A stretch of 64,000 nucleotides of DNA from Sphingomonas sp. Leaf242 (GTDB taxonomy: Bacteria; Pseudomonadota; Alphaproteobacteria; Sphingomonadales; Sphingomonadaceae). A program made the position numbers and the translations under genes. How positions within the stretch are numbered: position 1 is the first letter of the stretch; every line of letters starts with the position of its first letter. The notes beneath the pieces are model-generated. The model made no database searches, was not told where the DNA came from, and worked only from the letters and a program-made list of their open reading frames with translations. The DNA lies in NCBI RefSeq assembly GCF_001422045.1, contig NZ_LMLW01000001.1:8972-72971 (forward strand), read 5' to 3'. Shown one piece after another: positions 9,374-17,560 of the stretch.

Positions 9374-9943
9374 ATGTGGAGTGAATTCCAGCACCAGTAC
9401 GAAGCTCGGTGACGTGAAAGGGCGACGGTTATTCTCCAAGTGACTTCGACGGGATGACGGAAGAGCAGCGCGCGCGTGCGCGGGAAATGATGCTGGATCG
9501 GGCGCTGAAAGCGCGATACCATGGATCTTAGCGGTTTGCGTTATATTGGCGATGCCGATACCATCGCCGCTCTTTAAGTCGCTGCCGAAAAACTTACCCA
9601 CCTTGGATGGCGGGATGGCATCATCCGGCATGCAGTGTTCGAACTTACAGGCCAGGAAATATACCTGACCGATTGCGCGAATTAACTCGCCGAGCGCGAT
9701 CGCCCGTGCAGTAACGTGCCGCCAGCGCTTTCACCCGGGATGTCGTTTCTAGCCATACCGAACACTTTCTGCTCGATCGTATCTGTGACGGCCGGCATAA
9801 AACAGCCATATCTTCGCTTGTGCAGGCGTGGATCGCTGCCCACCAACGCGCCGCGTGCGATATCACGTGTTTTCAGCGTCACTTGGACTTGATTTGCCAG
9901 ATCAGCGGTGACCCTCCGAAACGTCGACATGATACATTGGCCA
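9374..9943 (+). pseudogene. Degenerate second copy of the immunity gene
   Basis: Reading across frames gives pieces that align in order with the intact immunity protein upstream: a start MWSEFQHQYEAR matching VTWTAFSKQYEAK, then FDGMTEEQRARAREMM matching FEGMDANELTRARALM, LRYIGDADTIAAL matching LRLIGDAGSIAVL, and DGRHKTAISSLVQAWIAA matching DGRHETALLWIIKAWLSA. Stops and frameshifts occur at several places (for example TGA near 9410 and TAA near 9577). It is therefore an ancient tandem duplicate, diverged and inactivated. Confidence 0.75.
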
Positions 9944-10465
9944 TGCCGCGAGGAAGCTTTCGCGCGGATCGTGTCGCGGGACCCTGATATGTTGACATTC
10001 GAACACGAGACATCCTCTTTCGTTTTTCACGGAGTTCGGATCGGACCAAGTGTCCCCGTCACGCAACTCGCAGCGGGTCTGGGCGTCAGCGTTCAAGACA
10101 AGCCAGATGATCGAGCATGGAGCTTCGTTAAAGTCGACGACCGACCGGTGGGGGCGTTTGTCGCGTTTTTGGAAGGCAAGATCAACGGCGGCTATTTCTG
10201 GGTCGACGTGCCTAGTGCCGGGTGGAATGACTATGAACGCGCAGAGCAGCAGCGTCGAAGGAAACACGAGTGTTTGATGTACGAGATGTTCGGAACGCTG
10301 CAATACGACGATCAATTTTTGAGCGTCGACCTCGTGCGCGATCCTCGGTCCGGCCTTGAGCAGATACGGTTCGAAACTGGGGAACGGCTTGAGGTGCGTC
10401 CGTTTGGATCCAGGCGTGCGATGCCGATGAGGCAGCTAATAGGAAGGGCGCGTTGCGTTGCTTGA
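9929..10465 (+). CDS. Hypothetical protein in toxin/immunity locus
   Basis: The product is 178 aa from the ATG at 9929; a GTG at 9908 is possible. It is soluble and rich in Trp, Tyr and acidic residues, with no motif I recognise. It begins at the end of the degenerate immunity copy, and its stop overlaps the next frame by 8 bases. The location and size suggest another immunity-type or orphan effector fragment, but this is inference. Confidence 0.45.
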   Translation: MIHWPCREEAFARIVSRDPDMLTFEHETSSFVFHGVRIGPSVPVTQLAAGLGVSVQDKPDDRAWSFVKVDDRPVGAFVAFLEGKINGGYFWVDVPSAGWNDYERAEQQRRRKHECLMYEMFGTLQYDDQFLSVDLVRDPRSGLEQIRFETGERLEVRPFGSRRAMPMRQLIGRARCVA

Positions 10466-10694
10466 GGACAATGAGCGCGGCGTACCATCCGACGCATTTC
10501 GCGGGGGGCGTGACGTCTATATGATTTATAGCTTCGAAGACGTCGCCTTCCACTGGGAGCATGTGTCGGGACGGATTTTCCGTCGCTTCAAGGGTACGGG
10601 GCGGGAGAGCGAAACCGTCCATTCAAACCGCTTATATATGGACGCTCGAATGGGCGGCCGGCTCGCGACCCGAGAGGAGTACGACAATTACTGA
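10458..10694 (+). CDS. Small hypothetical protein
   Basis: The product is up to 78 aa from a TTG at 10458, or 57 aa from the ATG at 10521, which starts MIYSFEDVAFHWEH. The composition is rich in aromatic and charged residues and looks protein-like. There is no recognised domain. It overlaps its neighbours on both sides (8 nt each), consistent with a tightly packed small operon in the toxin/immunity locus. The start is uncertain. Confidence 0.4.
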   Translation: MLEDNERGVPSDAFRGGRDVYMIYSFEDVAFHWEHVSGRIFRRFKGTGRESETVHSNRLYMDARMGGRLATREEYDNY

Positions 10695-11115
10695 CCTATC
10701 GTTTAGCCCACTTGACGAAGCGATTGTGTTCGCAACTCATGCGCATCAGGGACAGGTCGACAAAGCTGGCGCGCCCTACATCCTGCATCCGCTCCGGGTA
10801 ATGCTGGCGCAGGCGGACGATGTGCGCCGGATCACCGCGGTGCTGCACGATGTCGTCGAGGATTGCGCTGTAACGCCAGCTACGATCCGCGTTCGCTTCG
10901 GCGATGCGGTTGCCGACGCCGTGGTGGCACTCACCCGACGCGATGATGAGGACTACGATGCTTTCGTCGCGCGCTGCGCCGCAAACGAGATCGCGCGCGA
11001 CGTGAAGCGCGCCGACATTGCCGACAATTTGGACCTTTCGCGCCTTCCCGTTGTTACGAACCGGGATCGAGAACGCGCTGATAAATACCGACGAGCGCTC
11101 GCGTTGCTTCAATAG
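10687..11115 (+). CDS. HD-domain hydrolase, small alarmone-hydrolase-like
   Basis: The product is about 142 aa. The motifs HAHQGQVDKAGAPYILHP, VLHDVVEDC and KRADIADNLD are those of the RelA/SpoT metal-dependent HD hydrolase domain, so hydrolysis of (p)ppGpp or a related nucleotide is likely. No synthetase, TGS or ACT domain is attached. There is no ATG, GTG or TTG near the conserved start: an ATT at 10687 follows a GAGGAG ribosome site with 7-nt spacing and overlaps the upstream stop by 8 nt. The same frame is open back to an ATG at 10561, so an N-terminal extension is the alternative. Confidence 0.65.
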   Translation: MTDLSFSPLDEAIVFATHAHQGQVDKAGAPYILHPLRVMLAQADDVRRITAVLHDVVEDCAVTPATIRVRFGDAVADAVVALTRRDDEDYDAFVARCAANEIARDVKRADIADNLDLSRLPVVTNRDRERADKYRRALALLQ

Positions 11116-11807
11116 AAGATTGGCCAACGACGTCGAAGCGTCGCAATTTTCCGGTCGCGCAAACGGCAGCTACGTCTTTCGGGTGGAATGGTCGCTTCTG
11201 GAAAGCAGCGAGAGTTCCTTCGATGTCGGATTATGGGCGGACATGGCCTAGCCGCTTTTTAGTGTCGACTGGCCGCCGAGCGCCGTTGTAAAAGACCGGT
11301 TTGTCGTTGCCGCGCACCTTAAATCCCGGACAATTGCGGCTTGCGCGGTGGAGTACGTGCTCCATGTCAGCACTATTGTCCGAGATACCCTGTCGGATTG
11401 AGAAAGTGCGCGACAACCTCGGAAATGAGGTTTTTCGTCATGGACAGCGGCTGCTGTTTTGGCGTGAGATCCAATCTCGACGAAGTCGCTACCTTGCAGG
11501 CTGGCTTGGTACCGAGCCGACCTCGAAGGCCCCTCGAATGCCCAATTTTTCCAGAACTCGACATTCACGGCCGATTGCCCGAACGACCGCTTTGTTCCAA
11601 TGTTCGCCATTAAATTCTCGATCCGTGGCGGCTTGACGCCGCGTTCCACTGAGATGAAGACATGTCTGAAGTTGGAGCTAGCCAACGAAGCGCTGAGTGT
11701 CTGGGAGTGGGGCATCTGAGCTGTGCCAGCGTGAACGCCCCCTATAGTCGACCTTGCTGTGGGTGGATGACCGGCTACGGGCCAACTGGCCCCACCCACA
11801 CTACGGA
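11116..11807. other. Gene-free stretch
   Basis: Nearly 700 bases hold no gene I can support. The short open frames have no ribosome sites and no family resemblance. The DNA probably contains eroded coding sequence, but I cannot identify it. Confidence 0.5.
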
Positions 11808-12659
11808 CTAGAACGTATAGGCAAGACCGATCGTCCCGAGCCACTGATCGCGCGATCCGGCGATCGCGACGAGCGGGCTGCGGGCGATGTCACCTTCCAT
11901 GCGTCCATAAGTGCCGCCCGCGACGATCTTGATGCCCTGCAGTAGGTCGCCAGTGAGCGAATAGCTGCCGATCGCGCCGAGCGTCCAGTTCTTGAGGCCA
12001 GCACCGGCGGCATAGATAGGCAAACCGCTCGCTACGCTCTGCGCCGTTGAGACGCTGTAATAGGTTTGGGCATAGCCGCGTTCGACGATGTCGGCGGACG
12101 CGAACACGCCGATCGCAGCCTTGCGGGACAGTGGCGTGAAATAAGTGATGCTAGGGTTCCAGATGCCGCTGTCGTGGACATTGCTGATGTCGTGGCGATA
12201 GCCGAGCGTGACCGACAGCTTGTCGTACGGGCTCGTCAGCACCCCGGTTTTGCCTATGCCAACATAGCCGCCAAGTTCGACTGCGGTGGCGCGCTTGCCG
12301 AGCGCACGGACGCGAAGGTCGACTATGTTACCGAGCGAACTGCGGTTGAAGTTCAGCTGGACGATCGGACCCACCTGGAAATCCCAGACTGGACCGGGCT
12401 CGTCCTTGATTAGGTCGACGCTCAGCTGGTTGCCGGCAAGCACGAAGCCGTACCCCCTGACGGCGCCGATCGCGGCGGGGACGGGGGTGATCCGGTAGTC
12501 GTTGGAGCCTTCGTAATCAGGGAGCGCCGCGACGCCGGCACCGACGGTCACGGTATCGCGGTACAGATCGGCGGGCTGGTCCTGTGCGTAGGCGGGTAGC
12601 GTGACGGTCACAGCAAGAATGCTGGCGAGCGTGAACTTCAGGGTTTGGGTATAGAGCAC
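11808..12659 (-). CDS. MipA/OmpV-family outer-membrane protein
   Basis: The product is 283 aa from a GTG at 12659 with AAGGAT 7-8 nt upstream. The frame is open much further, but that part belongs to the decayed adaptor gene. A signal peptide ending PAYA-Q is followed by an OmpV-type barrel: an early VGAGVAALPDYEGSNDYR, internal paired strands and a C-terminal GTIGLAYTF ending in Phe. Family members act as scaffolds for murein hydrolases or as porin-like barrels; here the function is unknown. It sits beside efflux-gene remnants. Confidence 0.88.
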   Translation of the reverse strand: MLYTQTLKFTLASILAVTVTLPAYAQDQPADLYRDTVTVGAGVAALPDYEGSNDYRITPVPAAIGAVRGYGFVLAGNQLSVDLIKDEPGPVWDFQVGPIVQLNFNRSSLGNIVDLRVRALGKRATAVELGGYVGIGKTGVLTSPYDKLSVTLGYRHDISNVHDSGIWNPSITYFTPLSRKAAIGVFASADIVERGYAQTYYSVSTAQSVASGLPIYAAGAGLKNWTLGAIGSYSLTGDLLQGIKIVAGGTYGRMEGDIARSPLVAIAGSRDQWLGTIGLAYTF

Positions 12660-12869
12660 GGGAAGATCCTTTGCTGATCGATAAGGGTGAAGAAAACGGC
12701 TAGCCGCCAAGCGTGCGGTGGCGCCGGATGTGTGTGAGCGTTGACGCGACCGCTGGCGAACGACCGCGGGCTCTGCCGTTAATTTTGCTTGGCGCGTGTC
12801 GAACACGGGCAGTGCGCCGAAATCGCCACGGGCGTAGCGGGCCTCGACCGTCGCGACCGTTTGGTGCCG

Positions 12870-13170
12870 CGACGCCAGATCACGATCGTAGAGGTGAGCG
12901 CCGACCTGCACGTTCAGCGCGAGCACCCGGCCGCCGGTCTTGAAGCCAAGCGGAATGTCGCGGCGCGGGCGCAGGACGCCGTCCAACGCCGCAGTCTGTC
13001 CGCCAGCATGATGGATGGTGACCACGTTAACACGCGTGGCGTCGGATCGGGGGCGATATGACCGGCTCGGGAGAACAGCTGGCGCAGGCAAGGAGGGGCA
13101 GACCGGCGATAATCAGCTTAGTCGGCAGCTTGCTTGGCAGCCTGGTCGAGGCAATGGAAATCATCGGCAT
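12870..13170 (-). pseudogene. Truncated RND efflux adaptor (HlyD/MFP family) gene
   Basis: The ATG at 13170 opens a lipoprotein signal (KLIIAGLPLLACASC). After about 40 codons the frame is lost at a run of five G/C pairs (13049-13053). In the next frame the sequence continues as TRVNVVTIHHAGG and RRDIPLGFKTGGRVLALNV, a stretch typical of the N-terminal barrel and lipoyl start of RND membrane-fusion proteins. After LYDRDLA the similarity stops, so the coiled coil, the rest of the adaptor and the pump itself are missing. Confidence 0.65.
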
Positions 13171-13242
13171 CGTCGTGTCCCGTTGTGAACGCGGTCGCCC
13201 TGCCGATTTGAACCGATCCTGGCACGGCGATCCTCGAAACCG

Positions 13243-13268
13243 ACCAGTCGTTTTCGAAAACGACTGGT
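13243..13268. promoter_or_regulatory. Perfect 26-bp palindrome, probable TetR-type operator
   Basis: Half-site ACCAGTCGTTTTC is followed directly by its exact complement. It lies 73 bases upstream of the start of the decayed efflux adaptor gene. Perfect symmetry with a GACCAGTC core is typical of TetR-family operators in front of RND pump operons, so this is probably the old control site. No TetR gene is adjacent. Confidence 0.6.
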
Positions 13269-13292
13269 ACGCAGGCTTGGAAAACGGCGCGC

Positions 13293-13870
13293 CTAGCCTT
13301 CGAGATGCCGCCGCCCAAACGTGCTGGGGGCCTTGCCGAAAAGTTCTTTGAACACCCGGTTGAACATCACGAGGTTGCCAAACCTGGCACCCATCGCGCT
13401 CGTCAGGAGCGACACGTCGGCCTGCGAGGGCGGCGAGCGCGCTGCGGACTTCGGCGATCCGGTGTTCGTTTAGGTAGTCGCTGACGCTGCAAAGGCCGAG
13501 CCCGCCATTGATGTGACGCCGCACGCGGTATTCAGGCGTCTCGATCCGCGCAGCGACCTTCGACATGAGATGCGCTTCCGGCTCATCTCCCCGGATCGCT
13601 CCGTCAGCCTCTGCCTGTAGTCGGCGATTACCAGCGATCTTGGCGAGCAGCGTTCGGCTGCATCAGGTCGCGGCCATGATATCGCGCCAGCTTCGGCCGT
13701 CGCGGAGAAGGCTTGAGATAGCGGCGTTGCGAGCCTTATTTTCGGGGCGTTCCTGATAAAGGCCTGCAACCTGCTCACGGTGCCGAACCAACTCGGCGTC
13801 GACTATAACGCGCATGTGCTCGAGTCCGTCCTGACCTACGTCGCGCCCGCGCTCGGATGGCGCTGAGGCG
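13293..13870 (-). pseudogene. Decayed AraC-family regulator
   Basis: The C-terminal DNA-binding part is readable in two frames: KVAARIETPEYRVRRHING and SVSDYLNEHRIAEVRSAL in one, then DVSLLTSAMGARFGNLVMF and NRVFKELFGKAPSTF in another, with the shift near 13420-13440. These are the two helix-turn-helix units of AraC/XylS regulators. The stop is at 13293. Upstream, fragments in several frames up to about 13870 probably represent the rest, but the boundaries are vague. Confidence 0.65.
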
Positions 13871-14267
13871 GCGCGTGTCACGGTGTTTCGGCTGGTTCAG
13901 CACTTCGAAGAGTGAAGGTGGGAGGGCAGGTCTACCGTAACCGATCACCGTCGAAACGGATCATGAAGGCGTGTCCGGTTTCAAAAGCGACAACGTCGAC
14001 CTGAACGGCCGCTTTCATCCCCTCGCCGCGCGTTCAAACCCAACTACACAGCCGGCAAATATCTACTGGAAACCGCGTATTCGTCAGCTCCGCGCGCCGC
14101 CCTGTCGGCTGGTAAATTCGTCAGCGACTACAGGAATGACGATAGCGGCAGTGGTGCTTTCCACGCTCAACAGCTGAGAACCAACGCGCGCTTCCCCGCT
14201 GGCACAGACGGTCCTCTCCGACGATCGGATAGGCACTATTGCCGCCATCGCCAGCGAGGAAATCGAA
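13871..14267. other. Intergenic region
   Basis: About 400 bases between the AraC remnant and the flavoenzyme gene. No gene is visible. The 3' part presumably carries the flavoenzyme promoter; I see no clear boxes. Confidence 0.45.
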
Positions 14268-15455
14268 ATGACCGTTATGGTATCGCGCCTGCCAGCTACA
14301 CGCCCCACGGACTTCAACAGTGGCTATCCCATCCCCAACAGTATTGAAGAATTGCTGGCCGATATTCAGGCGCTCGCACCTGAAATACGGTTGCGTGCCG
14401 ACGAGATCGAGATCGACCGCCGCGTGCCGTCGGATCTGATCGACCGGCTCCGTACTATCGGCATCTTCCGGATGACAGCGGCCCGAAGTCGAGGTGGCTT
14501 GGAGTTCGATCTCGCATCGATCGTCGAGGCTATCAGTGCGCTCGGCCGCATCGATGGATCGGTTGGATGGACGGCGATGATCGGATGCAGCTCGTCGCTG
14601 TTCCTGCCGCTCCTGCCGCAGGAAACATATGACCTGATCTACCGGGACAGTCCCGACGTCGTCGTCGCGGGCTCCTCCCAGGCATTGGGCACCGCGCAGA
14701 CCGTCGATGGTGGCTGGCTGGTCACCGGGCGGTGGCCGTTCGCCAGTGGTTGCCAGCACGCGCAGTGGATGCTCGGCGTGTTCGTCGACGACGACGACGC
14801 GATGCGCGGCTTCATCATGCCGGCGCGCACATGGCACATCGAGGACACCTGGTCCGTCGCGGGCCTCAAAGGAACCGGTAGCCACCACATCCGGGTCGAC
14901 GGCGTCTTCGTCCCAGCTGCAAATGTGTTCGATCCGGCTATGGGGATCGTCTGCATGTCAGAGCCCCTCTTGCAGGCGCCCCGGCATTTGCTTCCACTGA
15001 TCTATGCTGCGGTCGTCGTCGGCATGGCAGAGGGGGCGGTCGACGATATCGTCGCCATGGCCAACAGCGGCAGGCGTCTTCAATACGCCAGGGATGCGCT
15101 ACGAGACATGGAGACGTTCCATGCCGAATTGGGCCGGATCGCGGCGGAGTTGAGGGCGGCCCGCGCGATGCTTCAGGCGCAGACCGCCATTCACTGGCAG
15201 CACGCGCTCACGGGGACTCTGCACACCGATGCGCGTCTTGCCGAGGCGACGCAGACCGCAGTGTGGCTGCAGTCGACCTGCGTGGAGATCGTCGATGCCT
15301 GTTTCCGCCTTGGCGGGGCGAGTGCGCTCTATGATACGTCGCCGTTGCAACGCCGACTGCGCGACATCCACGCCGCGGGACAGCACGCATCCGCGCAGCC
15401 GCGTCACTATGCCGGCGCCGGCAAGCTTTTGATCGAGGGGCATCGAGCGGTGTGA
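14268..15455 (+). CDS. Acyl-CoA-dehydrogenase-fold flavoenzyme (group D monooxygenase-like)
   Basis: The product is 395 aa from an ATG with GAGGA 8 nt upstream. It has the acyl-CoA dehydrogenase layout: an N-terminal helical domain to about 120, a beta domain (GGWLVTGRWPFASG, then LKGTGSHHIRVDGVFVP) and a C-terminal four-helix domain of the Acyl-CoA_dh_2 type. That C-terminal type, and the motif RSRGGLEFDL in place of a canonical acyl-CoA site, point to flavin-dependent monooxygenases such as HsaA, DszC or sulfur/aromatic-degrading oxygenases. The partner flavin reductase is not nearby. The substrate is unknown. Confidence 0.8.
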   Translation: MTVMVSRLPATRPTDFNSGYPIPNSIEELLADIQALAPEIRLRADEIEIDRRVPSDLIDRLRTIGIFRMTAARSRGGLEFDLASIVEAISALGRIDGSVGWTAMIGCSSSLFLPLLPQETYDLIYRDSPDVVVAGSSQALGTAQTVDGGWLVTGRWPFASGCQHAQWMLGVFVDDDDAMRGFIMPARTWHIEDTWSVAGLKGTGSHHIRVDGVFVPAANVFDPAMGIVCMSEPLLQAPRHLLPLIYAAVVVGMAEGAVDDIVAMANSGRRLQYARDALRDMETFHAELGRIAAELRAARAMLQAQTAIHWQHALTGTLHTDARLAEATQTAVWLQSTCVEIVDACFRLGGASALYDTSPLQRRLRDIHAAGQHASAQPRHYAGAGKLLIEGHRAV

Positions 15456-15847
15456 TCGAGATCGGGTAAGTGGGGCGAGCTGGCTTCCGGCCGCCCCAAA
15501 GACGAGGTAGCATCCGCGTAGGACGTGCCGGACTGGCGAAGGCTTGGGCTTTGTTAGGCCGGCAGGTTCCGGGATAGATGCCGACGCAGCGGCAGTTTGG
15601 TTCGGGTCGACAAGGGGTAACCGGACTACCCAACTGGGTCCCCTTCACGCCGCGTGGTCCCGGAATACCACGCGCGCGCGCGCCGTTTCCACGCTCACAT
15701 CCCCGACTGCGCCGCGGCCTGTCACCGATACAGATCGCGGCGTGACCGACATCCGGGCGCCGCGATCGAAGGATGGACATGTGAAGAACCCTATCGTCAG
15801 CGCTACCGGCCTTGGTACACGAAGGATCATCGAGCAAGGCCGTCGCC
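15456..15847. other. Intergenic region upstream of GMC oxidoreductase
   Basis: About 390 bases with no supported gene. The open frames are short and Arg/Pro-rich. It presumably contains the promoter of the downstream oxidoreductase. Confidence 0.45.
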
Positions 15848-17560
15848 ATGAAGCATGATGGCGAAACCACCGCTGCTTTTGAAACGCGTGTCTCGGCGAA
15901 CCAAGCGCTGCAGCGTGCCGAAGACCGTCGCGAATACGACTATATCGTTTGCGGGGCGGGGTCGTCCGGTTCGGTGGTCGCGCGGCGGCTTGCGGAGGAT
16001 CCCGATGTCACCGTGCTGCTGATCGAGGCGGGCGGCGGCGATGCCTCGCCGAGCGTTTCCAATCCCGCGCTCTGGATAGACAACCTCGGTGGCGAACGCG
16101 ACTGGGGGTTTGTCGCGGAGCCGAGCGCGCATCTGAACGGACGTGCGATGCCGTTGTCGATGGGCAAAGGGCTCGGCGGCGGATCGTCGATCAACGCGAT
16201 GGTCTGGTCGCGCGGGCATCGGACCGACTGGGACCATTTCGCGCGCGAAACCGGTGACGATGCCTGGAGCTACGAGTCGGTGCTGGGCATTTATCGCCGG
16301 ATCGAGGACTGGCGCGGTGCACCCGATCCACTGCGTCGCGGGCAGGGCGGGCTGTTCCCCGTCGAACCCGCCCGTGACCCGCATCCGCTCGCCACGGCGC
16401 TGCTCCGCGGGGTCGCCGATGCGGGGATCGCCACGTTCGCCGATCACAACGGCGCGATGATGGAAGGGGCGGGCGGTGCCGCGCTGTGCAATCTCGCGAT
16501 CAGCGGCGGGCTGCGATCGTCGGTGTTCCGGCGGTACCTGTACCCGGCGATGGCGCGGCCGAACCTGACCGTCTTGACCCACACCACGGTGACCCGCGTG
16601 TTGATCGAACGCCGCGAGGCGCGTGGTGTCGAGATCGTGATCGACGGCCAGTGGCGGCAGATCCGCACGCGGTGCGAAACGATCCTGTCGCTTGGCGCGA
16701 TCAACACCCCGAAGCTGCTGATGCAGTCGGGCATCGGGGATATGTCGCAGTTGCGGCGACACGGCATCGCGCTGGTCGAGCATCTGCCCGGCGTCGGGCG
16801 CAACCTCCAGGATCACGTGATGGTGGCGGGGTGTGTCTGGGAAAGTCCCGAACCGATCGTCCCCCGCAACAATCTGGGCGAGGCGACCTTTTTCTGGAAA
16901 AGCGATCCGCACCTGGAGACGCCCGATATCCAGGCCTTCGTGGTCGAAGCGCCGATCGTCGCGCACGATGCGGGGGGACGCGATCCCGCCCCCGCTGCGT
17001 CATGGTCGTTGCTGCCCGGTCTGGTTCGGCCAAAGAGCCGTGGCTCGGTGACGATCACCGGTGCAGCACCCGCATCGCCGGTGCGGATCGAGGCCAACGC
17101 ACTGGCCGATCCCGATGACCTGACGGCACTGGTGCGCAGCGTCGAGCTGTGTCGCGATATCGGCAACGGCGCAGCGCTGCGTCCGTACGTCAAGCGCGAG
17201 GTAATGCCCGGCAATTTGAGCCGCGAGGGCCTCACCGGATTCGTGCGGAATACGGCGTCGACCGTCTGGCATCAGGCTGGCACGGCCAAGATGGGGCGTG
17301 ATGCGATGTCGGTCGTCGACGCCGAGCTGCGCGTCTACGGTATCGCCAACCTGCGCGTCGCCGATGCCTCGATCATGCCGCGGGTGACGACCGGCAACAC
17401 GATGGCGCCGTGCGTCGTGATCGGCGAGCGGGCGGCGGCGCTGCTGACGGCCGCACGATCGTCGGAAACGCGGTCATCCGCCGATGCTCCTGCGTTCTTC
17501 GGCAAGGAACTGGCGGATATGCGCGACGAAGGCCGCGGCCGCGGGCTCCCGGCCGAGTAG
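15848..17560 (+). CDS. GMC-family FAD oxidoreductase (choline/alcohol dehydrogenase-like)
   Basis: The product is 570 aa from the ATG at 15848. The ADP-binding motif YDYIVCGAGSSGSVVARRLA and the GMC signature KGLGGGSSINAMVWSRGH are both present. The C-terminal catalytic region has VWHQAGTAKMG (active-site His) and GNTMAPCVVIGERAA. It oxidises an alcohol, choline or a related polyol with FAD; the electron acceptor is unknown. A TTG-started extension of 12 residues is possible. The last 87 bases overlap the 3' end of the convergent SARP-hydrolase gene, which is unusual for two full-length genes. Confidence 0.9.
   Translation: MKHDGETTAAFETRVSANQALQRAEDRREYDYIVCGAGSSGSVVARRLAEDPDVTVLLIEAGGGDASPSVSNPALWIDNLGGERDWGFVAEPSAHLNGRAMPLSMGKGLGGGSSINAMVWSRGHRTDWDHFARETGDDAWSYESVLGIYRRIEDWRGAPDPLRRGQGGLFPVEPARDPHPLATALLRGVADAGIATFADHNGAMMEGAGGAALCNLAISGGLRSSVFRRYLYPAMARPNLTVLTHTTVTRVLIERREARGVEIVIDGQWRQIRTRCETILSLGAINTPKLLMQSGIGDMSQLRRHGIALVEHLPGVGRNLQDHVMVAGCVWESPEPIVPRNNLGEATFFWKSDPHLETPDIQAFVVEAPIVAHDAGGRDPAPAASWSLLPGLVRPKSRGSVTITGAAPASPVRIEANALADPDDLTALVRSVELCRDIGNGAALRPYVKREVMPGNLSREGLTGFVRNTASTVWHQAGTAKMGRDAMSVVDAELRVYGIANLRVADASIMPRVTTGNTMAPCVVIGERAAALLTAARSSETRSSADAPAFFGKELADMRDEGRGRGLPAE

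Noticed and set aside
12660-13091. N-terminal extension of the OmpV-like protein
   Set aside because: The extension encodes adaptor-gene remnants in the same frame by chance; the signal peptide and ribosome site place the start at 12659.
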